Origin: Taxawa tesnikishii (nom. ined.)
Lineage: Eukaryota; Ascomycota; Dothideomycetes; Dothideales
Assembly: GCA_030247885.1 (NCBI GenBank)
Contig: JAPDRO010000008.1
Location: 310,001 to 374,000, forward strand
Direction: 5' to 3'
Length of the DNA: 64,000 nt
Positions 33,569 through 46,236 of this stretch are shown piece after piece (position 1 is the first letter of the stretch; the number at the start of each line of letters is the position of its first letter). The notes beneath the pieces are model-generated. The model was given only the letters and a program-made list of their open reading frames with translations, was not told where the DNA came from and ran no database searches. A program made the position numbers and the translations under genes.

Positions 33569-34370
33569 TCACGCTACGTTCTTCTCCAGCCACTCCTCCC
33601 ATTGGTCCTTTGTGAAGCTGCTCGAGATGCTGTTCTCCACCAGGCCCTGTATATACGTCAGCTGCACGAAAGTTTCCACGCCCCGTTGCTCTCTTCCACT
33701 CACATCGAAAAGCACCGTAGGCGAAACGTGGATCCCAACAAGGCGTCCAGCCTTGATCAACAGCTTCAGATCATTCGTTACCTTATTCCCAATATTCAAA
33801 CTCCCATCCTCGCCTGGCTTGTCGGACACCTCCAGCAGGTCATAGATCTTCCCCTCATCCGCGCCCACGCTTCCCGCCAGCTCCGCCAGCCGCTTGTACG
33901 TCTGGTTCCGCGTCTCGTTCACGACATTGACGTCGAAGTAGTCGTTCTGCCTGTCGAACAAGGCTTTGCTGAACTCCCAGAACTTGCTGGAGTCGGCTTG
34001 GAGGACGGCAACGCCGGCTTCGTGGACTAGCGTGCTGGAGGGGTGCCAGGGTTGGACTTGCTGGCGGAAGATGATCTCCACCTTACTTTTGTACTTCTTC
34101 TCGATTACTGGAAAGACGTCGTTGTAGACGGTGTTGAACATCTTCTTGGAGAACTGGGGAACGGATCAACTACAAAGGACGGCGTGCCGCCAATAGGGCG
34201 AAACGTACAGGGCAGACATAATCGAGGTCTCCAGTCGGTAGTGGTTAGTATCGACTGGTGGCAGGCTGGATATACAATCTCGCGGGCTTACACATTTCCA
34301 AGGTGTGGATTGCTTTGGGAGAGACGCCAGCAGCCAGTTTCTGGCCTGCGAATTTGGGTGCCAATGCCAT
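33569..34370 (-). CDS. DsbA-like thioredoxin-fold protein
   Basis: Member of the DsbA-like thioredoxin-fold superfamily. Three exons: 34292-34370 (MALAPKFAGQKLAAGVSPKA...), a 20-nt exon at 34209-34228 encoding LDYVCP, and 33569-34153 (FSKKMFNTVYNDVFPVIE...). They join in phase to give 227 residues. The active-site region reads YLDYVCPFSKK, so the usual CXXC is CPFS with only the first Cys, arguing against a classical dithiol oxidase. Other family-like pieces are QPWHPSSTLVHEAGVAV, GIHVSPTVLFDV, and a terminal helix DQWEEWLEKNVA. No signal peptide is evident, so a cytosolic role such as glutathione-linked reduction is possible. It is head to head with the MutL gene. Confidence 0.82.
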
Positions 34371-34690
34371 CTTGAGGAGGAATGAAAAGGTAGTGAAGAT
34401 GCAACCAAACAGAAGACAGCAGAGGAGAAGTGTGTGTTAAGTTCAGCTGTTGACGTGCTTACACATTCGGTACCTGATCCATCACCTCATCGAAAGCCAA
34501 TTGCATGTGATAGCGGGGTGCATATCAGATTAGATATGGGACGTATGCCAAGAAACCCTAATCGCTTGCTCTATTCTACGGCGCGTCTACCTTACTTTAG
34601 TGCTCGCAGACGCGAACGCCACATTGTACAATACATTGTAAAGAAGACTTGACAATATGCAAGCATGAGAAGATTACAGACACAGGCGAC
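34371..34690. promoter_or_regulatory. Divergent promoter interval, DsbA-like and MutL genes
   Basis: The 320 bp between the two start codons must supply both promoters. An in-frame ATG at 34649 upstream of the MutL gene would add 14 residues, but homologues begin at MSIQALPQ, so 34691 is preferred. Confidence 0.5.
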
Positions 34691-37354
34691 ATGTCTATCC
34701 AGGCCCTTCCGCAGCATACTGTACGCGCCATCGGAGCATCTCAAGTCCTCACCGATCCCGCTTCTGTCGTGAAAGAATTGGTCGACAACGCGCTGGATGC
34801 CCGTGCAACCTCAATCTTCGTGGACATCTCAGCAAACACCCTAGATGTCCTACAAGTCCGCGACAACGGCCATGGGATCGTGCCTGAGGATAGGCCGTTG
34901 GTGGCGAAGCGCTACTGCACCAGCAAGATTAAAGACGAACGAGACCTTTCCGCCATTGGAGGCTCTTCTCTCGGTTTCAGAGGAGAGGCGTTGAGCAGCG
35001 CAGCCGAAATGAGCGGATCCATGACCATCACGACTCGCGTTGAGGGCGAGGACGTTGCTAACACGCTGAAGGTGGCACAAAACGGGGAGCTCGCTGGTCA
35101 GGATCGCGCTTCCCATCCCATTGGTACTACGGTCCGCATCACCGACTTTCTCAAAACGCATCCGGTCCGGAAGCAGGTTGCTCTCAAGAACACAGTAAAG
35201 TGTTTGGCAAAGATCAAGCAGATACTGCAAGCGTACGCGTTCGCCCGGCCGGCGACTCGTCTCTCTTTACGCGTTCTAAAGGCCAAGAATGACAAGGGCA
35301 ACTGGTCGTATGCTCCAAAACCGGGTGCTAACATCGAAGATACGGCTTTCAAGGTTGTCGGAAACGCGTGCGCTTCTCAGTGCTCCTGGTCTGTGATGGA
35401 GCTTAACGGATTCACCGCTCACGCATTTCTACCCACGCCTGACGCAGATGCCTCGAAGATCAGCAATGTCGGCCAGTTCATCTCCGTGGATGGTCGGCCG
35501 ATGTCCACCGCAAGGGGCACGCCAAAGCAGATTGCCAAGCTTTTCAAGGACAACCTCAAGAGAGCGTCTAACACACTGGAAAACGTGAAGGATCCTTTCT
35601 TGTACTTGGATCTGATTTGTCCGTCAGAAGCTTACGATGCCAACCTCGAACCGGCGAAGGACAATGTTCTGTTTGACAATGAGGAGTCGGTGCTGGAAAC
35701 TGTGAGGCGTCTTTTGATGTAGCCTATCCCGCCAATAAGCAGGACCGGATTCCTCACAACCTACCCGATAAGCACAATCCTGAAGACGTACCCGTGGCAA
35801 ACGTGGAATTGTCAGCGCCATCTGAGCCAGTGGACGAGCAAGCACTCGAACAGCCTTCCTCAAAGCGCCGTCGCACCTTCCGACCCAATATGTACGGGTG
35901 CGACGAAGACGAACTCGACTCGTTCGTGCCGCAATCGCCTGGAATTTTATTCAGTGAAGCGGAAGAGACACGTGAGGCAGCCAAAGATGTGTCTGTGTCC
36001 AACCCCTTCTTCATGGCGAAACTCAATGCGTGTGCGCGCAAAGCGAACGTAACACAGCAGGGCAACAAGCAGTTGCTTACTCCTGCCCGACAGGAAAGCA
36101 GCCCTGCCAGGAAAGAGAGCGACGCTGATGCACCACTCAGCTCCCCGTACAGGCAGCAAACCCGACATCAAGATCGCCGTTCCTTACTCCCAGAGCATCG
36201 TCGCCAGTGGTTCAGTCGAGTGGTCAAGGCGGCTTCAATCCTCTCAACCGGATTGTGGGTCACAGCAACTCACCAACACCGGAACTTATGATCCATCCAC
36301 ACGCGTATGCGGAAGATGCAACGAGCATGGAGTCTGCACCTCGAAGGAGAGAGGTTCTCCTTGACTCTCAAATGCATGCGAGTCTTACTTCATCGTCAGA
36401 TGCTATGTTTGTGGACCAGACAGAGTTAACAGCAGGCACACCTCTCAACCGCATTCCGAACGTCTCTCCACAACGCCGAAGCCCAAGGAAGCATCAGCAG
36501 CGGGCCATCAACAAGCCTTTCGTCTCCCCGTGCAGGATGAGCGTAACGCGTGGTTCGACATAGCCTCTTTGCAAAAGTCCGCGCCCCACTCAACCCGCAA
36601 GAATCGGTCATACGCACCATTCCCTGACACACAAAGCCTTGTCCCTCGCGGAGAGCTTGGGGATCTGCTCGATGACCCACGGCCGTTGTCACCTGCGAGG
36701 AAGAACAGAGACATCAGAGCTTTCATGACTCCTGGCCAGACGCCCAACACCGCCGGGCCCCTTGACCACACATCTCGACATCCCACACCACACGATGAGA
36801 ATGTCACACCCGCCCCACGACAACGTCCAGCGCGGCTCCCCGCCGGATTCGTCCGGGCGAGCGTACTGGATTTAGAAGGTCCTGCGTATGAGGAGCGGGC
36901 GCCCAACGCCGCCGTGCCCGATGACGAGGACTCAGCGCCCGCGCCCGCGCCCGCGCCAGCATCCCGCCGCCGACGCACCACAGACTGGGGTCCGAAACGG
37001 GCTCATCGAACAAGATCCGTCCCGCTACCCCTCGACCGCGTACCCAGCTACGCCCACATGCAGAACGTGATCCTGCGCATTTCCGACGCCTCGACCGGAA
37101 CGGTACAGCGAGCGATTCGAGGCATCGAGGCTCGCGGCACCTTTGTAGGTTGGAACGAGCCGGCGCTGGACGCGTACGACACGTTCGCCTACGCCATCTC
37201 GGACGACGAGATGGACGCGTGGACGAAACGGCTCGGTGGGTTGCTGGCGACGTGGTACCCAGAAGGCGAACCGGTGGGAGGTTTGGGCGAGCTTGTGAGG
37301 ACCGCTTTTGCTGGTAGTGATGCGTTGCAGAGTTCGACTGGCTCTAATCGTTGA
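34691..37354 (+). CDS. MutL-family mismatch-repair ATPase (MLH2/PMS1-like)
   Basis: GHKL ATPase of the MutL family, expected to act with MLH1 in mismatch repair or gene-conversion control. Starting at MSIQALPQHTVRAIG, the N-terminal ATPase motifs are complete: KELVDNALDARAT (ATP/Mg site), VRDNGHGI, and SLGFRGEALSSAAEMS. The transducer domain follows (HPVRKQVALKN, NVGQFISVDGRPMS). A long disordered middle (about residues 380-700) leads to a C-terminal region (RVPSYAHMQNVILRI ... WNEPALDAYDTF). I do not see the endonuclease motif of PMS1/MLH3-type proteins, which favours an MLH2-type assignment; this is inference. Single-base deficits at T4 35712-35715, C4 36143-36146 and C4 36526-36529 split it into four frames. 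About 890 residues, no introns. Confidence 0.83.
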
Positions 37355-37713
37355 TACTGAGTCCTGAACGTACCTGGATGGGTTCACTCAGAACGTTGCT
37401 CTTGGCACAGTGCAAGACGTGTACGAGTTGCTTCGCAGCACTTGCTTAGTGTGAGGAGGAAGGGTAAGGTGGAGGGGAAGGGGAAGGAGGAAGGGACGAG
37501 GCATGGCAGGCTATTTGGCTTTCCTTTTTGGGCTTTCTGCGATACCCCTTTGCTGCAGTACTTCAGATATACCCGGATCTGCTGTTTTCATAGCTATATA
37601 TCTTACATTTCTCTCGCTCAAATCGTGAAAGAAGAAAAATAGAAGAAAAAAAACCAAATTGCAACCACTTGTCTTTTACACCCGTCTTTCTGCTCTTCCA
37701 GCAAATGCCCCAT
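37355..37713. other. Intergenic between convergent MutL and RRF1 genes
   Basis: It contains the two 3' ends with A- and AG-rich runs near 37630-37655. Nothing coding was seen. Confidence 0.6.
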
Positions 37714-38477
37714 TCAGCTGTCCAGTACCTTCTTCGCACCATCCACGATCCTCTTGACCTCGGCCGTGCCCTTCTCCACCACCTTCTCCATCTGCGCACC
37801 CGCCTTCTTCAAGTCGTCCGGCCGCGCGCTCTTGGCCAACTGCATAGCCCTCAACTTCTTCTGCTGCGCGCCGCGCGCATTGCGGATGCTCGCGCCGGCC
37901 GTCTCGCCCGCCTTGGTCGCCTGCGCCACCGCCTGCTTGCGGGACTCTGCGGTCGGGGGTGGGATGTTGAGGACGATCAGGAGGGGTTCTGGCCCGTCGG
38001 ATCCGGTTGCGGCGTTAGGTTCAGCGAGCTGGACTGAATGGACGAGGAAACGGGTTTGAGGTGCTGGGGGCACTCGGACGTCAGTCTCGGATCTTCTTTA
38101 GCTCTCCCTTTCTCTCTCTCTTCCTCTCTCTCACTCTCCTCTACGAAGAGTGTAGAAGAGCATAGGAAACGCTTCGGATTGGGAAGAGTAGGAAACCGTC
38201 TAAACTCACCTCCACCTCACCCACGAGAACCTGCACCTGCCGCCCCTTGGGCACGACCTGGGCCACATCTCCCAGCTTTGCCGTCTCCGCGCTCGCCTTG
38301 CCTCGGCCGCCGCTGCTGCCGCCGCCGGCGCCGCCGCCGACGGCGACCTGCACGCGCAGCGCCTCCAGCACGTCCGGGTTGAACCTCCCGCCCGCTCTCA
38401 GCTTGCCCAGATCGGACTTCAGTCGCTCGATGCATCTCGCTATGTCCGATTCGAGCGTGGTGAAGTCGTGGGGGTCT

Positions 38478-38518
<41 letters not shown>

Positions 38519-38848
38519 TGAGGCATTGGTCGAGGTGGCCTTTTCTTCGCGCGCGGCTTTGTTGCCTTTTTCAGGGCTGGCGAAGTGGTGGAGAAGGGTC
38601 GGAGAGGGCGGGGCTGAGGGAGGCGGGAAGGTGGTGCGATTTGAGGTTGGGGTGGAGAGGGTGTTGTTGTTCCTCGCAGGCTTGTTCTATGTTTTTTGTT
38701 CATGGTCAGTTGTTGCTGGCGAGTGGAACGGCCGGGGCGTGTGGGATCGAACGCACTGTGCTCTACATCTTACGTGCAGGTGCCGCGAGGGCGAGGCGAT
38801 GGACGTTCGCCCGGAAACGGCGAAGCGCAATGCGTTGTTGGTTTTCAT
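37714..38848 (-). CDS. RRF1: Mitochondrial ribosome recycling factor
   Basis: Releases mitochondrial ribosomes after termination. The C-terminal half carries RRF hallmarks: ESRKQAVAQATKAGETAGAS, GAQQKKLRAMQLAKSARPDD and VKRIVDGAKKVLDS. The N-terminal half has a mitochondrial-leader-like stretch (LRPFSTTSPALKK), a poly-Ser or poly-Ala tract from a CAG/AGC repeat at about 38479-38514, then DFTTLESDIARCIERLKSDL, LRAGGRFNPDVLEALRV and GRQVQVLVGEVE. One intron of about 150 bp (38065-38215, pyrimidine-rich) separates the halves. One base is missing at 37983-37986 and probably at 38567-38571. The start is unresolved: ATG at 38703 gives an intronless leader, while ATG at 38848 (MKTNNALRFAVSG) would need an extra intron and a frame correction. 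Confidence 0.82.
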
Positions 38849-39335
38849 CTTTCGTTTGGAGCTGTAGGAGCTCTGCGAGGAAGGAATGGCTTTGCATGTG
38901 ACAGTGTGTCGGCAGGTTCCGGGTGGATAACTTTGCACCAGATGCTCTAGCATACACGTCTGGAAAAACCAGTCCTGGAGCAATCAATGGGGCATTTCGA
39001 AGGAAAGTTCTCTCGTTACTGATCTGCCTATTCCAGCAAAGCCAGTTCCAAACTTCAAACCTCAATGTAAAAGAAAATTAGAATTCCGCCAGGGCCGTCG
39101 CCGGCACGTTCAGCTGAAGATGTACAGCGCTTCGATCGGGATATCCACCATGCATAGAGTACACCCTAGTGTGAATTCATTACGGTCAACCACCACCAAC
39201 CTCGACGCCTGAGACGCCGCCCATGCGTTCGTGTGTACCGTGAGTTGGAGTGTACTACGTCGAGTACCAACCCATCCGTCCGACCATCTCTCCACAGCCC
39301 ATGCTCTTTCACTCTCACCCTCACCCTCATGCACA
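38849..39335. other. Intergenic, RRF1 promoter and SIN3 3' side
   Basis: No coding signal. Both genes are on the minus strand, so the left part is RRF1 promoter and the right part the SIN3 3' untranslated region. Confidence 0.6.
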
Positions 39336-42300
39336 TCATTCCTCCATCTCGTCGTTCTTCTGTCCCTCCTGGGCAGCACTACCAGCCTTCTGATCCCAAC
39401 CGTTCTTTGCCCTCTCAGCAACATTCTGGTTCGCCTTCTCGACGTCTTCCTTGCTCAAGCCCTTCATGGCGTCATTGTTCATGACGAATCTCTCCCTGAC
39501 GGCATCGTTGCGGCGCTCTGCAGCCCTCAGCGCTTCTTCAGCGCCTTCCTTGCCCATATCGCGCGCGCTCTCCGGCTGGTACCAGAACTCGTCGTTGCCG
39601 CGGATGAACTGCAGCTTGTACTCGTGCACCGAGATGCGGAATTCCAGCGCCTCCTTGGCATTCACGAGGTCGTAGCGGCGGCCGTACGCCTCGATATTGT
39701 CGCCGGCGGTGGCGGCGCGGACGTTACGCTTCAGGATGGATTGCTTGACTTGGTCTTGAGGTGCGCCGGTGGTAGGCGTGACGCCGGTGAAGTCGTTGAC
39801 ATAGACGCGCCATGCGTCCTCGTCGAGCATGCGGGAGGTGTCGAAGGTAGGCTCGTCTTTCCTGAAGACCTTGATGGTGGCTTCGGCGGTCGCTTGATTC
39901 TGTTGATTGCCGTCAGTCAAGCGCGATCTGTGAAGGCCATACGGGTTTGTGACTTACATAGGTAATCTTGTAGACGTCACCCTCTTTGTTGTACTTCTCG
40001 ACCTGCTTGCGGTAGATGAGCTCGTCCTGGTACGTAGTCTCTTCCTTGACCCGATCTTTCTTGAACAGCTGCAGGATCTCCCAGCTCTTGTCTTTGCTGT
40101 CGCTGCTGATGATGGCAATGGCGAAGCGCACAAGAGCACCGAGAAGCTTATCGGCGGAATACATCTGCCAGCCGGACTGCAGGTAATAGCGTCGAAGACA
40201 GTCCTCGATGTGGCTGATCTCCATCTCCTGCTTGACGAAGTCTTCGAACATGGTCAGAACCTGACGATAGAAGTTCGTCTCCGGCTTCATGGGATCGACG
40301 AAGAAGTCCGGTGGGAGCTTGTCGACGATACCAAGCTCGATGGCTGGCTTCGGTGCCATGGCGCGCTTGACTGTCTCGCGAACTTCCGGCTCGGCCTCCT
40401 TGAGCTTGTGAAGACGCTCATACAGGATGATGAACATGCGGACGAAGCAGTAGATGTTCTGGTTGCCGTACAGATTGTAGGCATCCCTCTTGAAAGGCTC
40501 GTTGAGAATGACGTCCTTGTTCTTGAGTACGTTGCCTCCAACAGGATGCTCAGCCCAGGTCTCCAATGGCGTCTCGGACTTGGCATCGTCAGTGTTGTTG
40601 ATGCCCTCGCTCATATCATCATCGATATGGGATGCGTTGTCCGGTGTAGAGGCACGGCTGAGAGGAGTTTGACTGCCATCGCCACGGCCAAGCTTTCGAC
40701 CGCGGTCAAGCACGCCACGAAGGAGGCCCTTTCCATTGATTTTGCGAGGCTTCGAAATGACTGGATCGTCCATCGCAGATGCAGAATCTTCCGCCGCCTC
40801 GTTGACTGGTGAGTCGCCGAACTTGTTTCTGATCTGGGTGTGGAACCATTCCGGATCTAGGCCGAAGAACATGGGTACGAACTCTCTGATGAAGGTGATC
40901 AACTTGGGGAAGTCGTTTGCGTGCCAGTGCTCGGCCCAGAGGAGGACAAGATGGCAAGCGTCCATGATGACACCGATGTCTTCAAGGTTGTATTTGAGTT
41001 GAGGATTGGTGATAATGCCAACGCCAGCCAGGCGCTGACGCTTCTGCTCCTCGTAACGAGTCTGGATCTCGTTGACCAGGGTCTTCGTCTGGAATTGTTT
41101 TTGTCGTTTTGCTTTGCGTTGACGGCTTGGTGGTCGAGGGATTTCCAAAACATCTTCTGGGTCTGGTCACGCCAGACCTTCTCCCATTCACGCTGGAAAA
41201 AACATATCAGATTGCGTATTAAAAAATGCCGCTGAAGGGAAATTACCTGAGCAGTCTTCCATTCCTGAAGCTTTTGCAAAAGACGGTTCAGCAAGACCGG
41301 GACGACAGCATATGGACGGGTATAAAGCTGTGCGATGACTTGTGCACCCTTCTCCCGACCATAGAGCTTCATGATGACGCGCTTATGGATGGTCTCGCTC
41401 TGCCCGCCCAGGTTTGGGGGCAGTTCCATGGTCTGAGCCTCATGCTCTGACATGCGGCGCAGCTGTTGGGCGATGGGTTCAAGGAGTTGGATGGTGCGAC
41501 CGCATGCTTCGATGTTGTAGTCGTAGTCGTGACGCTCTTCCTCAATCTTATGGAGACCTTCCTCATGGATATTCTTGCGGTGAGCGATAAAGCCAGAGTC
41601 TTCGGAGGCCCATGTGGGATGAGATGCCCAGTGGTCGTTCAAGACGGAGTTGCAAAGCTCATCACGGCCGCTACACGGCTTCATCCTTTCCTGAAGTTTC
41701 TCCATGTTAGCCTCAAAGTACTCCTCTCCCTTGCGCTTGGGTCTCCCTATTTCGACCGCAACATCGCGGAAGTTCTTGGGGCAGTCACAAAGGAAATTCA
41801 AATGATCAAGGTCAAACTGGTCGCATCTGCCCCATTTCTTGCGCTTCGCGGAAGATATAGCCGTCCCGCTAGACTTGCGCTTGCGGGATGACGCTGAGGC
41901 TGAAGTGCGTGGAGCACGACGTTGCTTGTCCTCTGTCTCGAGAGGCGCCTCCAAGTGCAGATGGGGGAGCCAGCTCCCTCGCGTGCACAACGACGAGTAA
42001 TAGCCATATCGAAAACGACAAACAACGAAATAACCCAATGTACAGAAATCTCTCTCAAAGGCAGCAAACAAGGGAAAAGTGATAATACAGGTAAGAAGAG
42101 AAGCGACCAGCGCAGACATTTCGAAAAGAAAGTAAAGGGACCGAGTTTTGATATCGCAGGAAGACTCGGTTTTGTCGTAAAGAATCAAGTGGCTGGGAAG
42201 TGGATCAAGCCAGCGACAATAGAACAATAGCACGTACCCTTTTAGGTAAGAGGCGGTAACTCGGACCGAGACCTCTACAGTTGCTGAGTGAGATTCGTCC

Positions 42301-45202
42301 ACTCGGGACCTTTGCGCGGTTCTCAACGAGCACGTCTTTTCCTCGTAGCCGACCCAATCCTTGAACCACTTGAAGAGGTCCGGATTTCCGCCGATGAAAC
42401 TCTGCGCCCGGTGGACGAGCATGGTGCGATCGATCAGGTCTTGTGAAAACAGGTTGCACAGCTTCAGGAACTCGTTCATTGTGTTCTTGTTGCCGATCAC
42501 CTTCTTGGCGCGGTCGAAGAAGCTCAGCTCTTCACTTGTCGCGATCGAGCTGGTGGTCGGTGGCAGAGGCTCGGGCAGAGCAGGCACCAAGGAAGGTGAG
42601 ACTGGCGCTGCGCCGGGCGCATCTGGCTGTCTGGCACCGTGTGTTTGTTTCGCGCGCTGTAGTAAAGACAGATAGTCAGTTTGGAACCTCACTTCGCTTG
42701 TCGGCCACGAGTGAGGGTTAGGAATGAAGTGCACGGCCATTTTGTGTCTTGCTGCGCCTAACTCCTGCCACCGCTCCCAGCCACAAGCTTTTGCACTCAC
42801 GAAGAGTTTCTGACTGCGCAGCAGAGAGACGGCCAGAGCGTGGTGCAGGAGAGGATTGATGGCGGATGCGAGGGCTCGATTTCACGTGACGCCAAGAAAA
42901 GGGTTAAATCGCGTTTCGTTACGTACCTTGGCTGTAGCACTGACCTGACCAAATCCATTCGTCACTTTCGCTGCGCTTGCACTGCTCTCAGGCAACATTC
43001 CGCCGACGTTGCTGGCGACCGTACCCTGCCTGTCCCCTCTCTTCCTCTTGTTGTCTTTGTTGACCGTAGGAGTAGGAGCAAAGTTCCCAACAGGCGGGAG
43101 GCGGTGTTCCGCTCTTGGTGTCTGATGCGGTTGAGGTCCTTGACCGGGAGTGTAGAAGGGCTCGCCGCGGACGTTGCTGAGCATGACGGCGTCTTCCGCC
43201 TGCTGTCGCGCCGCCGCCGCCGCTTTGGCGTGTGCCGCAGACTCTGGGAGAAATTGTTTGAAGTCTTCAAGAAGGTCCGGAGCGGTGTGGAACAAGCGTG
43301 TTACTTGCCCGTAGACGTCCTGTATCGGCTTCGACTCCCGCTGGTATGTCTGTAAGATCTCCAAAAACTGCTTGTAGATGTCGGGCTGTGAAGAGAAACG
43401 GTTCTTGATCTTGTTAACGTAGCTGATAGCGTGGTTGAACTCGACGGGACCGCGCTGCTTCTCCATCCCAGCGCCGAGAGCTTGTCCGTCAGGCCCAACA
43501 CCGCCCATCTCCTGACCAGGCAACGGAGTACTGGAGCCGCCAGGGGCGACATCAAAGCTTGTCTGGGCAGAGTACCTGTTGCGGCAGACACTGCATTCGT
43601 CAGTTGCGAGACGCCTCGCTGCTCTTGCTGATGCACGAGAGCTTGTTGCTCACGTTGTGCTTCCAGGGAAGCCATTCCCTGCTGCGGCTGCATCTGGCCA
43701 CCGAACGGCGCAGGACCAACTGGTCTTCCGCTTGGGCTGAGTAGCATCTGTTGAGGGTGGCCCGGCTGAGGCGTCCAGGTACCGTTGACCGCTCTGGGCC
43801 CAGCGTTGAAAACAGCGCCATCACCGCCAGCATTGTCTTGAGCCGTTGCAGCACTCCTTGGATTCGACAGTGGCCTTTGGGGTTGCGGCATGGACTGCAC
43901 CGTGGTACCCATAGGCGTTGTCACTCTGATTGCATTGGGATCGTCACCAGTGCCGCATTCGATCCTATATCCAGGCGGTAGGAACGTATTGAACCCTTGA
44001 ATCAACTCTGGATTGCCTGCAAACAAAGAGGAAACACGGTCGATAACTCCTGGAGTGTCGATACTGTCACCTGTTAGTTCGCCTTGCCGATCCACATCTC
44101 ACAGAGAAAGCACTCACGCTCCACTCTTAAAGTCCTTCATGATGTCCAGGAACCTGTTGTAAACATCAGGATGCTCCACAAACTGGACCTTGACTTGGTC
44201 GAGGTAGCTCAGAGCGTCGTTCAGAATCGGCTGTTGTCCTTGTCCGACGCCTGCGACCGGCGCACCGGCGCCAAAAGGCACCATCAAGCCAACTTGCGCC
44301 TGTTGTGCAGACTGGGCAGGAGGTTGCACAGGACCGCCAGCGAAAATGCCGGCTGGTCCTACAGGTGCTCCTAGCTGTGGATGTCCGTTCGGGCCCGCGA
44401 TGGCAGCCGGATTTCCTAGCAAACCGTTGGGTCCGTGTGCAGTGCGCGGTCCAATGGCAACTGGCTGATGCAGATGTATGGGACCGGCTGGCGTTTGATG
44501 AGGAGGCACCTGTTCAAGATGTTGCCTTTCTCGAGCGTCGCGCTCCCGTTGTTGATCGCGCCGGAACGCGGCGTCCTGCTCTTCTTTGATGTGAACTTCC
44601 CTTGCGTCGCGCTCTCTTGAATCTGTGGACCCCATAACATGATCAGCCTGGCGCATTCTCTTATGTCCTTCTAGAACCATACCATGCATGGGAAAGCCGT
44701 GGGTCGGTTGCTGGCCAGATTGGCCTTGGGGAGGATGTCGGGGAGAGGACTGGCCTAACCCAGTGATGTTTGGCAGGCTGTGTCCGGCTTGTTGAAAGGG
44801 AACGAAAGGTCCTGACGAGTCCAGTGTGAGCGATTTAAGAGCATAGGAAGAGATCTTGTGCCAGATTGCGACTTACCGGCCTGTGGGGGCCACCAGCGCT
44901 TCCGTGAGGAGACGGCTGAGGTTGATGACTAGGTGTGCCCGGTCTGCGGATAGCGTGAAAGTTAGCAGCGTGAGCCTTGTGACGTAAAAAGAGAGTAGGG
45001 TGGGATGAATGAAGTTTTATTTTTCCGGCACAAGCTCTCTATGCCCAGCAGTCCACCTGCAGCAGCCGACAACTTCGTCGAGACGGACATACCCAAAGCT
45101 GGCACCCGGCCTGTGTGGTTGTGTTTGCTGCTGTTCATTGTTCTGATGCGGGTTGCCTAGGCCCGGTGCAGGCGGCCACCCGTCTCTGTGCGCAGGGTTC
45201 AT
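39336..45202 (-). CDS. SIN3: Transcriptional co-repressor SIN3
   Basis: Scaffold of the Rpd3/HDAC co-repressor complex. It starts at [14 protein letters not shown] (45202), followed by a short exon ([18 protein letters not shown]) and one starting [13 protein letters not shown]. Three paired amphipathic helix domains follow: PAH1 ([38 protein letters not shown]), PAH2 ([19 protein letters not shown]) and PAH3 ([18 protein letters not shown]). The HDAC-interaction region is complete ([34 protein letters not shown]). C-terminal blocks include [34 protein letters not shown] and VNDFTGV. At least seven introns; one of 547 bp stays open in frame. Single-base deficits occur at 43565-43567, 42337-42340 and 41098-41102. 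About 1,550 residues, normal for fungal SIN3. Confidence 0.93.
41691..42237 (-). other. Unusually long, in-frame open intron of SIN3
   Basis: The donor is AAAAGG|GTACGT and the acceptor CTTCAG|GAAAGG; removing it yields [18 protein letters not shown] as expected for SIN3. At 547 bp it is about ten times the usual intron here. The reading frame used by the downstream exon has no stop across it, and its last third encodes a basic stretch ([15 protein letters not shown]) and [15 protein letters not shown]. It may be an intron, may contain an alternative exon, or may be sometimes retained. Confidence 0.6.
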
Positions 45203-46236
45203 CGTGTGGGAGGGTAGTGCGAGGTCGCAGGACAGACTGCGGGCCCTTGAAGCTGCGCAAATAGGTTCTGACAACTGTGAGAGGATTGCAGACGTGAGAC
45301 AGAGCTCTGGGCGGATGCTGGAGCAGGTCGGAATGGCAGGCGGTGCGGTGTGCCTTTGGTGAACGCGTCCAAGTTCACGCGCGCGAACCCCTGCGGTGGG
45401 TGTCGCGAGGCGAGATCTCCTGGGTGAATCGTTAAGAGAGTGACAACAACAGGCGCTCGTTGTGGAAGATCTTGGACAGGCGCATCCTTCTGTAGGCGCG
45501 ACGATGATGCTGGTTCGGGGTTAAGCTCTTTGGCTAAGTTCAGAAGGGAGGAGTTCAAGAGTTCGGTGGAGGACCCCAGTTTCTGATGCTTCGGCGTCAT
45601 TGACCGACCGGCGGCAAGGAGCAAGAATTATCCGATTCCGATGCTGTCAACTTAAAAGACACATGAACCTTCAACAGCTGCCAGTCAGGTCTAAGCGTGT
45701 GGGCATGCAGTGAACTAATCTCTCCCGTTCGATCTCACTCTGGTTATCATCGGCCAACTCCACTTACTCGTCTCCTTGGTAGCCACATTGCACACTTCTC
45801 ACTCTATCGCATGGCTATTAAACCCCTTGCGATCTCGCTTGGATAGCCGAGTAGCCAATCACAGGAGATCGATGAATAGCACAAGGATGTCCATTCTGAC
45901 ACCAAGACGAGGCGAACTTCCACTGAAGGTACAATGGAGCTGAAAAGATATTGCTAACGGATAGCGTACTGTCCTTCATCATGTGTAAACTACAACTATC
46001 ATTACTCTGCGGTATCAGCCATCCATGATCTCCTCGCAGTCCTTTTGCACATATGGCCGTGACATTTGGTATTTCGCGCCCATGCGCCTGTAACACCATA
46101 TCCACCCGATGCAAACCGTCCCACAAAGACACCATTCCCCAATCAACGCACGCCTGGAAATGCAGCATGACTACGTTTATGAGAAGCGCCAGACTATACA
46201 AAGAAAAGAAGCACCGCTGACAATGCAAGCGTGGAA
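45203..46236. other. Intergenic, SIN3 promoter and 3' side of the Sel1-repeat gene
   Basis: About 1 kb with no supported gene. A 141-codon minus-strand frame (45199-45624) overlaps the SIN3 start and shows no family motif. It should contain the SIN3 promoter and leader. Confidence 0.55.

Noticed and set aside
38435-38520. CAG/AGC triplet run as a separate repeat element
   Set aside because: It is a coding homopolymeric amino-acid tract in the RRF1 N-terminal region and needs no separate explanation.
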